DNA of 64,000 bases from Oxalobacter vibrioformis (GTDB lineage: Bacteria > Pseudomonadota > Gammaproteobacteria > Burkholderiales > Burkholderiaceae_D): contig NZ_CP098242.1 of the NCBI RefSeq assembly GCF_027118995.1, forward strand, positions 1,364,001 to 1,428,000, read 5' to 3'. Under the pieces are notes generated by a model that saw only the letters and a program-made list of their open reading frames with translations, made no database searches and was not told the origin of the DNA. The translations under genes were made by a program, and so were the position numbers. Numbering within the stretch: position 1 is the stretch's first letter; every line of letters begins with the position of its first letter. This document shows positions 1 to 7,961 of this stretch, piece by piece.

Positions 1-36
1 GCGCTCCTGGATTTTGTTGCGTCAAGGTCTGTTTAT

Positions 37-69
37 GCAGCGCCATTCACCTTGGGTAAATGGCGCTGC
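37..69 (-). terminator. Strong stem-loop just past the restriction-relic gene
   Basis: A perfect 11-bp inverted repeat (GCAGCGCCATT at 37-47, AATGGCGCTGC at 59-69) with an 11-nt loop lies 7 bases beyond the stop codon of the minus-strand gene at 77-1690. It has no U-run on either side, so it may protect a 3' end or terminate weakly rather than act as a classical intrinsic terminator. Confidence 0.45.
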
Positions 70-76
70 TGCCAGC

Positions 77-1690
77 CTAGCGCTGCTCAATCAGGGCGAT
101 ATCATCCTCATCGAGCCCGAATGCGTCATAAATAAACTGATCCATTTCACCAGTATATCTGTCCAGGACAAAATTGAAGTCATCAATGTTGGTTTTTTCC
201 TGCTCAAAATAAGCCACCCACGTCGGGAGGTCATTGGCTGGAATATCAACGCCGAATGACGAGATGATTTCTCTCCGGAAGGTATCAAAATCAAGCTCAA
301 ACCAGTTCAGAAGACGATCACTCAGCTTTGCTCCCAGTTTTTCCGGTGAGAGGTTGAATGCCGTCATACCCTGAAAATGGAGAATACAGTCACGGCGGTC
401 CTGGGCTTTTTCCATACAGAACTGGGCGATTTGACCGACTCTGCCACGAGAGAGTCCGTCGGCATCGGGAATCGGCAGGGATTCTACATGGTGCGCCTGC
501 AATTCGTACTTGCCGTCGTCCGTCTGACGGGCCAGCGTGGTAATCAGCTTGGACAGGGCCGTTGAATTCAGGAGACCAAACAGGTAGTAATCCGCGTTGG
601 AAATGGTGTGACTCTCATTGCCATACTGTGCGAGTTTTTCGCCGATAACAAAGCCCGGTTCGGACTGAATACGGCCGATACCCATACGAAAGTCGGTAGT
701 GGTGGGGATATCGGTATTTTCCGTATGATCAAGCTCATACCATTTCTGGTCACCTTCCCGCTTCTCGAGTGTTTCCTTGAACTGCTCAAGATATTTTTTA
801 ACAGCAGGATATGCGTCAATATCCACTTTTCCCTTGGGCGTGTAGATGAGCCAGTGAAGGCGGGTACCGGAATGCCATCTTTTCAGGCTGTCTCCGGGAT
901 AAAATGCCTGCAGGATTTCCTTGGATTTCGGGTCTTCCTTCTCAAGCTGGCTATAGGTTTTCTGGTCGATAACAAAGGCATCATTGATACTGATGGCGGG
1001 CCCTGGCTGGATCGGGCCATAAACGTCTTTGAGTGTTGGATGCTTGCGCATCAGCTTGTCCTGCAGCCCGGTGGTAACACTGTCATGCAACCATTGGGCA
1101 ATCTTCCCGGACAGCATGTTTTCCGCATTCAGCAGGGTATAAAACCGCTGGTATTCGGTGGCGTCTTCGGCCATTTTTACCAGAGAAAAACGCTCATAAG
1201 TGGTGCGTTTATGCATCAGCGAATACAGCCTGACCTCATCCAGATTGGAGAGCAGGAAAAACTCCCGCTCAGGCATTTCTTCTGCATGCTGCCGGGCCAA
1301 CTGAACCAGGCTCAGCTTTTCGTCACCAGAAACAACATCCAGGCTGGAAGAAGTCGGCCCCATCAGTTTGACGAGTGTTACCATCCGGTTTTTATTTTTT
1401 TCAAACTGTCCGAGCGCTGCGTCAAAGTAGCTGTCCAGTGTTTTCATGTCTTTCAGCGTATAGGCACTGCCGGTGGATTCGGGCTGATATCCCAGGATAT
1501 CCACAAGAATCTTCTGCAGGAATGCCGCATGCTGGGCCGTCTTGTCCTGTTTGTTCAACTCGGCAATGTTTTTTGCCCAGTCCTGAAGAATTTGCTGGTG
1601 GGCAGGGGGAACAGCCCCCTCTTTGAGGATGCTGGTCAAAACCTGTGTATGGAAAAGATTCTGGTTGGTAAAGGTATTTGTGTTTTCCAT
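77..1690 (-). CDS. Type IIG restriction-modification relic: degenerate nuclease-like N-terminus joined to a TaqI-like recognition domain, methylase core missing
   Basis: The 537-residue protein has the two ends of a type IIG (Eco57I-like) enzyme. Residues about 85-205 resemble the N-terminal restriction region (ALGQF, then GPTSSSLD, then LSNLDEVRLYS and NAENMLSGK). Residues about 233-420 resemble the TaqI-like C-terminal specificity domain (INDAFVID, LKRWHS, LHWLIYTPKGKVDIDAYP, KWYEL, LFGLLNST, ESLPIPDAD). Family members carry several hundred residues of N6-adenine methylase with an NPPY motif between these parts. Here residue 205 runs almost directly into the recognition domain and no NPPY is present. 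Where relatives, as I recall them, have the ExK of a PD-ExK site (F-E-L-K-G), this protein has V-K-L-M-G at 107-111, so cleavage is unlikely. The frame is open throughout, so it may still be made as a DNA-binding protein. No partner methylase or hsd gene is visible in the window. Confidence 0.6.
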   Translation of the reverse strand: MENTNTFTNQNLFHTQVLTSILKEGAVPPAHQQILQDWAKNIAELNKQDKTAQHAAFLQKILVDILGYQPESTGSAYTLKDMKTLDSYFDAALGQFEKNKNRMVTLVKLMGPTSSSLDVVSGDEKLSLVQLARQHAEEMPEREFFLLSNLDEVRLYSLMHKRTTYERFSLVKMAEDATEYQRFYTLLNAENMLSGKIAQWLHDSVTTGLQDKLMRKHPTLKDVYGPIQPGPAISINDAFVIDQKTYSQLEKEDPKSKEILQAFYPGDSLKRWHSGTRLHWLIYTPKGKVDIDAYPAVKKYLEQFKETLEKREGDQKWYELDHTENTDIPTTTDFRMGIGRIQSEPGFVIGEKLAQYGNESHTISNADYYLFGLLNSTALSKLITTLARQTDDGKYELQAHHVESLPIPDADGLSRGRVGQIAQFCMEKAQDRRDCILHFQGMTAFNLSPEKLGAKLSDRLLNWFELDFDTFRREIISSFGVDIPANDLPTWVAYFEQEKTNIDDFNFVLDRYTGEMDQFIYDAFGLDEDDIALIEQR

Positions 1691-1963
1691 AGATATTCCT
1701 AGATGAAAAAAGTGTTAAGGTCAGAACAAGCCGACAGATGCCGACGATGACATGAACCCGTTATAAGGTACGGATAACCGATAGTGTAATCGTGAAAATT
1801 GAAATAGCACAATATGCAGGAAAAGATTTGCGCCATGCGTTAACAAAAGCCGGGAATAGCCGATAAGATAACTATCCTGAAAAGCGTTTCACAAGAACTG
1901 TCTTATAATCTGAAGCTAATAGGGGTTGTCACTGTTCTGATACCAAGGGTACCTGAGCCGATA

Positions 1964-3784
1964 ATGAATAACATAATGTCATCGATCAAATGGAATGAAA
2001 GCCTGAATCTGGGTCTGGGCGAAATTGATACGACGCACAGAAGACTGTTTGAGCTTGTCCACGAGCTGGCAAGAACAGAATCGGGAGAGTCAGGGCAGAT
2101 TTTTGATGACTTGCGACGTTATGTACTGTATCACTACCAGCACGAAGAAGAATTGATGCAATCGCATCATATTGATCCAGAATACCAGAGAGCACATCTG
2201 GTGTTCCACAGTTATTATATCAGTACGATTGATCAAATTGGAAGCCTTATTAACGAAGGCTTTATGGCTGAGTTCGACCGCATTCTGATTTTTCTGCTGA
2301 AATGGTTGAAATGGCATATTTCCAGCATGGATGTTCTGCTGGCAAAAAAGATTCATGAGCCGGATTCCGAGCGGGTGCAGCAGGAAATGGCGGTATTGAG
2401 GGCAGGGGACTTCAGTGATGTGTATTATGAGCTGGGCCAGAAAATTCTGGAACTTTCCGAGCTCGCCCGGCAGTTGGACAATGAAACCTCTCGCCGCAAG
2501 ATCATTGAGCTGGATTTTGCGCTTTCCAATGCCCGCCTGCATGCCATGGTCAATTTTTCCCACAGTTGGGAGTACTGGGAAGAACCAAATGGAAAGATCA
2601 TTTATACCTCTCCCTCCTGCGAGCGGATCACCGGTTATGCCGCCGGGGAGTTTATTGAAAATCCGGAGCTCATCTACGAGATTATCCATCCGGAAGACCG
2701 TCATATCATGGAGGCGCACCGCCTGGACAAAGAGATGCATGAGGATGGCGAACATGAGTTGCCATACCGTATTATCCGGCGGGATGGCACCGTCAACCGT
2801 GTCGGCCACAGCTGCCATGCGGTTTACAGCAGTGCCGGCCGTTTTCTTGGTCGGCGGGGCAGCATTCGCGACAGAAATGAGCGGTATTTCCAGGATGAGC
2901 AACAGCGTCTGGCTGAAACACTCTTTACCTCCGTTAATGAAGCGGTTCTGGTGACAGACCAGAAGGGGCGTATTCTTCGCGTCAATCCTTCCTTTACCCG
3001 GATTACGGGCCGAAGTTTTGAGGAAGTGCATAATCAGGATGCGACCTGCCTGTTTGATGATGGTGACGTGCCCGGCCATATCCAGCAGACAGCCGATCGG
3101 GTGGAAACAACCGGCTTCTGGCAGGGCGAGATTTTGGGACGGCACAAGGACGGTCATATTTACGATGGCTGGATTTCCATTTATTGCGTCAAGAACACCG
3201 ATGGTCAGCTCGTAAACTATGTGCTGGTTTTTTCGGATATCAGCGAGCGCAAAAAGAACGAAGACCGGATCTACCGTCTGGCCCACTTTGACCTGCTGAC
3301 CGGCTTGCCCAATCGTGCGCTGCTGCTGGATCGTCTCCAGCAGGGGTTGCTTAAGGCAAGGCGGGAAGCGGCGTTACTGGCGGTCATGTTTGTTGATCTG
3401 GACAAGTTCAAGCTCGTCAATGACACGCTGGGCCATTATATTGGCGACTTGCTGCTCAAGGGGGTAGCTGAGCGGCTAAAAGCGTGTCTTCGCGAATCGG
3501 ACACCGCTGCACGCATTGGCGGTGATGAGTTCATTGTCCTGCTTCCGGCCGTCCAGTCAGAAGACGATGCCCGGCGGGTCGGGAATAACATGCTGGATCG
3601 GATTCGCGAGGACTACCTGCTGGATGGCAACAGGGTAAATATTGGTGTCAGCATTGGTATTGCGCTTTTTCCCATGCATGGCAATACGCATGAAGAGTTG
3701 ATGACGAATGCGGATGCCGCCATGTATCAGGCCAAGCATGGTGGCGGGCCATCCGTTATTTCATACGGCGAACTGCAGAAATAG
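1964..3784 (+). CDS. Hemerythrin-PAS-PAS-GGDEF diguanylate cyclase
   Basis: This 606-residue soluble signalling protein predicts synthesis of cyclic di-GMP. Residues 1-130 form a bacteriohemerythrin domain with the full iron-ligand set: H25, H57 and E61, H78 and H82, H118 and D123. Such a di-iron site can bind oxygen or nitric oxide. A helical linker follows, then two PAS regions at about 190-310 and 312-430. The C-terminal GGDEF domain (about 440-600) has an intact active-site motif near residues 519-523 and an RESD product-inhibition site five residues upstream. There is no EAL domain and no membrane segment. A TATAAT-like -10 box lies at 1904-1909 but its -35 is poor. An in-frame ATG at 1976 is an alternative start. 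The gene converges on dsbA. Confidence 0.9.
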   Translation: MNNIMSSIKWNESLNLGLGEIDTTHRRLFELVHELARTESGESGQIFDDLRRYVLYHYQHEEELMQSHHIDPEYQRAHLVFHSYYISTIDQIGSLINEGFMAEFDRILIFLLKWLKWHISSMDVLLAKKIHEPDSERVQQEMAVLRAGDFSDVYYELGQKILELSELARQLDNETSRRKIIELDFALSNARLHAMVNFSHSWEYWEEPNGKIIYTSPSCERITGYAAGEFIENPELIYEIIHPEDRHIMEAHRLDKEMHEDGEHELPYRIIRRDGTVNRVGHSCHAVYSSAGRFLGRRGSIRDRNERYFQDEQQRLAETLFTSVNEAVLVTDQKGRILRVNPSFTRITGRSFEEVHNQDATCLFDDGDVPGHIQQTADRVETTGFWQGEILGRHKDGHIYDGWISIYCVKNTDGQLVNYVLVFSDISERKKNEDRIYRLAHFDLLTGLPNRALLLDRLQQGLLKARREAALLAVMFVDLDKFKLVNDTLGHYIGDLLLKGVAERLKACLRESDTAARIGGDEFIVLLPAVQSEDDARRVGNNMLDRIREDYLLDGNRVNIGVSIGIALFPMHGNTHEELMTNADAAMYQAKHGGGPSVISYGELQK

Positions 3785-3817
3785 CGACACTTTCCTGTCA
3801 AACGGTTTTCCGGGAGA

Positions 3818-4522
3818 CTATTTCTTTTTCGCCGTGTTTTTCTGGCTTTCCTGCCGCTCTTTCAAAATGCGCGCTACCAGATTGTCCATCACCTTCATGG
3901 TCATGACCTGGGCTTCTTCTTCCGTACCTGAAAAATTATTGCCTTCGCTGACAATGGCAAGAGAGGTCACATATCTGCCGTCGATCACAATAGTCGGAAC
4001 ACCCTCGATCTGGTAGGCCGATTGCATCTGAACAGCACCATCACACAAGGACTGTACGGTAAAAGAGCGGTACATTTCCAGGAACTTGTTCCGGTCAATA
4101 CCGTTTTTCTGCACATAATCCGCTATCTGCGTTTCATTCCTGAGCCGGGTCCGCTTTACCTGGACGGCATCAAAAATTTTATGGTGCAGCGAGTTGGTCA
4201 TCTTGCCCATGGCTGACAGGGTATAAAACAGCCGCTGCTGCAGGGCCATATTGTCGTTGAAGTTGATATGGACCCGTTTGAATGTCACATCGCGATTGTG
4301 TTTTTCCATCCACTTGACGAGTGCCGCATCAAATAAATAACAATGCGAGCAGAAGTAGCCGAAAAATTCGATGACTTCCACTTTTTTTCCGGTTTCAGCC
4401 GGCAGCGGCTTTTCCAGTGTCAGGTAATCCACGCCATTTCTGGGCGCATCGGGAGAGGCCACTGCCATACAGGTGACAATACTGAGTCCGATAGCGAGAA
4501 AAAGGCGATGAATTTTTTTCAT
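3818..4522 (-). CDS. dsbA: Thiol:disulfide interchange protein DsbA-like, with CSHC active site
   Basis: A periplasmic oxidoreductase that introduces disulfide bonds into secreted proteins. It has a signal peptide (residues 1 to about 23, ending near A-V-A-S), then a thioredoxin fold with the helical insertion typical of DsbA. The active site reads C58-S59-H60-C61, preceded by EFFGYF. The usual DsbA centre is CPHC, so the proline-to-serine change is unusual and should alter the redox potential. The cis-proline loop is present as GVPT before VIDGRYV. The length of 234 residues is normal for betaproteobacterial DsbA. It follows the SPOR protein gene on the same strand after 17 bases, an arrangement I recall from relatives with argS upstream. 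The start ATG is preceded by GGGAAG. Confidence 0.88.
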   Translation of the reverse strand: MKKIHRLFLAIGLSIVTCMAVASPDAPRNGVDYLTLEKPLPAETGKKVEVIEFFGYFCSHCYLFDAALVKWMEKHNRDVTFKRVHINFNDNMALQQRLFYTLSAMGKMTNSLHHKIFDAVQVKRTRLRNETQIADYVQKNGIDRNKFLEMYRSFTVQSLCDGAVQMQSAYQIEGVPTIVIDGRYVTSLAIVSEGNNFSGTEEEAQVMTMKVMDNLVARILKERQESQKNTAKKK

Positions 4523-4539
4523 GATGGCTTCCCTGTTTG

Positions 4540-5088
4540 TTACTGGGCGCGGGAGGTGGTAAATTCAATCCCGTTTTCGCGGAGTTTGTCCTGTGTCGCA
4601 GTCAGCGCGCTCTGGGTATATGGCCCGAGATGAACCCGGTACAGGCTGCCATTTTGGGACTTGACTTCCTTTATCCGGGCTTCAATGCCGATGAGAGCCA
4701 GCTTGGCCCGCATGTTTTCTGCATCATTTTTTTCACGATAAGCACCGGCCTGGAGATAGGCGGTCGGCTTTTCACTTTCTGTAGCACTCTTTGCGGCATC
4801 CGCCTGGGCCTCTGCCTCGGCAGAGGCGTTCTTGTAAGCTTCCTTTGCGGCGTCACGGTTGCCGTACATCGGCTGGTTCGGGTCCGAGAAAGGGGTTGGT
4901 GTTTCCGCAAGTGATTTACCCTGTTTACTGAGCTTGCTGTTAAACGGCATGGGCGATCGCGTGATAATCATGGCAATGATGATTGCGATGACCAGTCCGG
5001 CGATCAGTCCGCCAATGAAACCCAGCACGGTATTGTTTTTCCAGAGGATATCGTATTGGAATTTTTTCTGAGGTTGTTTGCGAGCCAT
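4540..5088 (-). CDS. SPOR-domain cell-division-type membrane protein (FtsN-like)
   Basis: The 182-residue protein is a single-pass inner-membrane protein. It has a short basic cytoplasmic start, one transmembrane helix at about 20-42, an Ala/Glu-rich periplasmic linker, and a C-terminal SPOR domain at about 105-180 (AYLQAGAYREKNDAENMRAKL, then YRVHLGPY). SPOR domains bind denuded septal peptidoglycan, so a role in division or septal wall remodelling is likely. It is smaller than enterobacterial FtsN, as is usual for betaproteobacterial SPOR proteins next to argS. The stop of argS lies only 5 bases upstream of its start, so the two genes are probably co-transcribed. Confidence 0.85.
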   Translation of the reverse strand: MARKQPQKKFQYDILWKNNTVLGFIGGLIAGLVIAIIIAMIITRSPMPFNSKLSKQGKSLAETPTPFSDPNQPMYGNRDAAKEAYKNASAEAEAQADAAKSATESEKPTAYLQAGAYREKNDAENMRAKLALIGIEARIKEVKSQNGSLYRVHLGPYTQSALTATQDKLRENGIEFTTSRAQ

Positions 5089-5093
5089 TTTCG

Positions 5094-6803
5094 TTACATT
5101 TTGTTGGGGGCAGAGACACCTAAAAGTGCCAGCCCGTTTCTCAATACCTGTCTTGTTGCGTCCAGAAGTGCCAGCCTGGCCATTCTGAGGGATTCATCAT
5201 CAACCAGGAAGCGTTCTGCATTGTAATAGCCATGCAGTGCCCCTGCCAGATCGCGCAGGTAAAAAGCGATCTGGTGTGGCCCCAGTTCATGCAGGGCATG
5301 CGTCAATGCATCGGGGTAATCCGCCAGCCTGCCTAAAAGGGTATATTCATACGGTGATGTCAGAACAGACAGGTCTGCCTTTTCCAGTTGGGATTCATCG
5401 CCACCCCATTGTTCAAATACCGAACAGATACGCGCATGCGCATATTGTATGTAATATACGGGATTTTCATCTGATTGCGCGAGCGCCAGATCCACATCAA
5501 AAACAAATTCGGTATCCGCTTTTCTGGAGATCAGGAAGAAACGCACCGCATCCCTGCCGCGGGTGATATCACTATTGCCGGACCACTCAATGAGATCCCG
5601 GACGGTAACATAAGAACCTGCCCGTTTCGAGATTTTCACTTCCGCGCCGTCTTTCATGACGGTGACCATCTTGTGGAGCACATAGTCCGGGTAATTTGCC
5701 GGGATTCCCATATTGACTGCCTGCAGTCCGGCTCTTACCCGTGCGATGGTGCCATGGTGGTCACTGCCCTGCACGTTAATGACGGTGTCAAATCCGCGCT
5801 GCCACTTATTGATATGGTAAGCGACGTCTGGAACAAAGTAGGTGTAGCCGCCATCCGACTTTCTCATGACACGGTCCTTGTCGTCCCCGTAATCGGTCGT
5901 TTTCAGCCAGAGTGCTCCACCATCCTCAAAGGTTTTTCCTGCCCTGGCGAGGGTGCTCACCGTGTCATCCACTTTGCCATCGGTATAAAGGGAGGATTCA
6001 AGATAGTAGTTATCGAAATGAATGCCAAAGGCATTGAGATCGTTATCCTGCTCATTTCTCAGGTAAGTGACGGCAAATTGCCGGATGCCATTGATATCAT
6101 CCGGATTGCCGCTGGCAATGACCGCTGGGCAGTCTCGTGCCGTGATGGTTTTTTTTGCCAGAAAGTCAGCCGCAATATCCGCAATATAGTCACCGTTATA
6201 GGCATCTTCAGGCCAGCCGGTATCGCCCGGTTTCAAGCCGCGTGCCCGTGCCTGGACGGATCGCGCAAGATTTTCAATCTGGACACCGGCGTCATTGTAG
6301 TAAAACTCGCGGGTTACTTCATATCCCTGCGAAGCAAAGAGTGCTGACAGGGCATCGCCGAGTGCCCCCTGCCGGCCATGCCCGACATGCAGCGGGCCGG
6401 TTGGATTGGCTGAGACAAATTCAACCATGACCTTTTTGCCATCACCTTCATGTCCGCGGCCATAGTTTTCTTTTTGCTGCATGATGACCTTGACGACAGC
6501 CTGTTTGGCGGCAGGGGTTATCCGGAGATTGATAAATCCAGGCCCCGCCACATCGGCGGATTCGATCAGGTCTTCACGACCAGGCTGGGCCAGTATGCCG
6601 CTGACGATTTCGGCAGCCAGATCCCGCGGATTTTTCTTCAGTGGCCTGGCAAGCTGCATGGCAATATTACAGGCGACATCACCATGAGACGGGTCGCGGG
6701 GGCGTTCAAGCGATAGGGATGGACGTGTGTCCAGACCGCTTAACAACGGTGCCAGGGCATTTTCAAGCAGATGAATGATTTGCTGTTTTTGTTGTTCTAG
6801 CAT
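5094..6803 (-). CDS. argS: Arginyl-tRNA synthetase
   Basis: A class I synthetase that charges tRNA-Arg in the cytoplasm. The N-terminal additional domain (about 1-110) is followed by the Rossmann catalytic core with the HIGH-type signature PLHVGHGR and the KMSKS-type loop KISKRAG. The C-terminal DALR anticodon-binding domain ends at [11 protein letters not shown]. The length of about 569 residues is normal. The open frame extends 4 codons upstream to a GTG at 6815, but the ATG at 6803 gives the more usual M-L-E-Q-Q start; neither has a convincing Shine-Dalgarno. It heads the argS-SPOR-dsbA gene string on the minus strand. Confidence 0.95.
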   Translation of the reverse strand: MLEQQKQQIIHLLENALAPLLSGLDTRPSLSLERPRDPSHGDVACNIAMQLARPLKKNPRDLAAEIVSGILAQPGREDLIESADVAGPGFINLRITPAAKQAVVKVIMQQKENYGRGHEGDGKKVMVEFVSANPTGPLHVGHGRQGALGDALSALFASQGYEVTREFYYNDAGVQIENLARSVQARARGLKPGDTGWPEDAYNGDYIADIAADFLAKKTITARDCPAVIASGNPDDINGIRQFAVTYLRNEQDNDLNAFGIHFDNYYLESSLYTDGKVDDTVSTLARAGKTFEDGGALWLKTTDYGDDKDRVMRKSDGGYTYFVPDVAYHINKWQRGFDTVINVQGSDHHGTIARVRAGLQAVNMGIPANYPDYVLHKMVTVMKDGAEVKISKRAGSYVTVRDLIEWSGNSDITRGRDAVRFFLISRKADTEFVFDVDLALAQSDENPVYYIQYAHARICSVFEQWGGDESQLEKADLSVLTSPYEYTLLGRLADYPDALTHALHELGPHQIAFYLRDLAGALHGYYNAERFLVDDESLRMARLALLDATRQVLRNGLALLGVSAPNKM

Positions 6804-6966
6804 GGAAATAAACACAGAGGAAGGTCTGTGCGAAACGACAATAATGTTAAGTGGGAGTAAAGCCGATAATTATAATCCCCCTTTATCAATAAGGTCTCGT
6901 TTTATAAGGGAAAAAGTAAAAATTAATCGGTTTTTCCTTTCTCGTTCGTCCGGGAAGGCGCTGTAA

Positions 6967-6998
6967 AAAAGGGCCTTTCCTTTCAGGCAGGCCCTTTT
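6967..6998 (-). terminator. Rho-independent terminator after the Spy-like gene
   Basis: A 10-bp stem pairs AAAAGGGCCT (6967-6976) with AGGCCCTTTT (6989-6998), with a 12-nt loop. On the minus strand the hairpin is followed by T residues, 18 bases past the stop of the Spy-like gene. The flanking A-run also gives it some terminator character in the plus direction. Confidence 0.8.
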
Positions 6999-7016
6999 GT
7001 TCAAAAGCATTCGAGA

Positions 7017-7517
7017 TTATTTGTTTGCCGGTCTGGACTTTTTCTGGGTACGATCCCTTGCTTTTTCACGCCACTTTTTCGGTGACGTTTCCGCATCAAA
7101 CACTTTTTGCTGTTCTGGTGTCAGAGTGGCATAGAAGGTTTTCAGGGAAGCCAGTTGCGCTTCCATTTTTGCCTGACGTTCTTTCATGAACTCCAGCCCT
7201 TTTTCCATGCGCTGGGGCGCTGTCATGCTGTCAAAGTCAATCGCTGTCCGTTTGGGTGGCGTCAGGGTTTTTGCGGTGGCATCCGTATAGGTCTTCCATG
7301 CGCCTTCCTGGCTGGCGGAGAGCTTGAGCTTGTCGTGCAATTCGGCCTGTTTTTTTTCCATGAATGCTTTCCAGCGTTCTTCCTGGCGGCCATCCTCACC
7401 ATACCCCGGGCCTGTTTCCATGTCCGGTCCGGCAGCAAAGGCGGTAGCGGCAAATCCGGCCGTGCCCATACAAATGGCAGCAGCAATTGTCATCAGCGAT
7501 TTGTTCCATTTTTTCAT
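7017..7517 (-). CDS. Spy/CpxP-family periplasmic protein (LTxxQ repeat)
   Basis: This 166-residue protein has a clear Sec signal peptide (residues 1 to about 29, ending T-A-F-A-A). The mature part is almost entirely helical and charged. It carries the LTPEQQ motif near residue 139 that marks the Spy/CpxP family; a second, weaker copy is LSASQE. Spy is an ATP-independent periplasmic chaperone and CpxP an envelope-stress adaptor. Which role applies here cannot be told from sequence. An AAGGAAA ribosome-binding site precedes the ATG. The C-terminus is very basic (KARDRTQKKSRPANK), which is unusual for the family. Confidence 0.8.
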   Translation of the reverse strand: MKKWNKSLMTIAAAICMGTAGFAATAFAAGPDMETGPGYGEDGRQEERWKAFMEKKQAELHDKLKLSASQEGAWKTYTDATAKTLTPPKRTAIDFDSMTAPQRMEKGLEFMKERQAKMEAQLASLKTFYATLTPEQQKVFDAETSPKKWREKARDRTQKKSRPANK

Positions 7518-7698
7518 GGCATTTCCTTTCTGTAAGCTTTAAAAGAGAGCACGTCCAGTATAAAAACAGAAATTGGCACAATGATAGCGATTACTTCAAA
7601 GGGAATGTAACAATTTGTGTGTGTCTGAGCCGGATCAAACCGGTTGTGTCGAGAGAAAAACGCGAAAAGCAAAAAAACATTTTGTTGCAAATGGCTAG

Positions 7699-7920
7699 AT
7701 GTATAGTCCCAGTACGATAGGTACATATACAACTGGGACGAAGAAAGCAATCGGATGGCTGAAGGGAAACAGGCACCCTTATATGGGAGAGTGGGCTAAG
7801 GCAGATGAAAACACGGTCATTGCCATATGGAGTATTGATGGATACCGCCAGGCAATGGAATATAACCTCAGAGAATTTAATCGATGCAAGGAAGTGCGCG
7901 GCAGGTGGGTAATATATTGA
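7699..7920 (+). CDS. Small hypothetical ORF, 73 residues, in an otherwise empty stretch
   Basis: The stretch 7518-7961 holds no recognisable gene except this ORF. Its C-terminal two thirds look protein-like (HPYMGEWAKADENTV, then SIDGYRQAMEYNLREF), but I recognise no family and see no good ribosome-binding site. An 8-bp inverted repeat (GTCCCAGT at 7706-7713, ACTGGGAC at 7732-7739) lies inside its first codons. A plus-strand terminator at 8067-8095 suggests that something here is transcribed rightward. It may be a real small gene or a remnant of an integrated element. Confidence 0.3.
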   Translation: MYSPSTIGTYTTGTKKAIGWLKGNRHPYMGEWAKADENTVIAIWSIDGYRQAMEYNLREFNRCKEVRGRWVIY

Positions 7921-7961
7921 ATACAGCTCCTTATTGAGGATAAAACGGTAAAATCCAGCTT

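Noticed and set aside
608..1702. 364-codon open frame antisense to the restriction relic
   Set aside because: It is a shadow of the minus-strand gene, with composition unlike a protein and no ribosome-binding site.
2090..3286. 398-codon minus-strand frame opposite the diguanylate cyclase
   Set aside because: The plus strand holds complete hemerythrin, PAS and GGDEF motifs; the opposite frame is a shadow.
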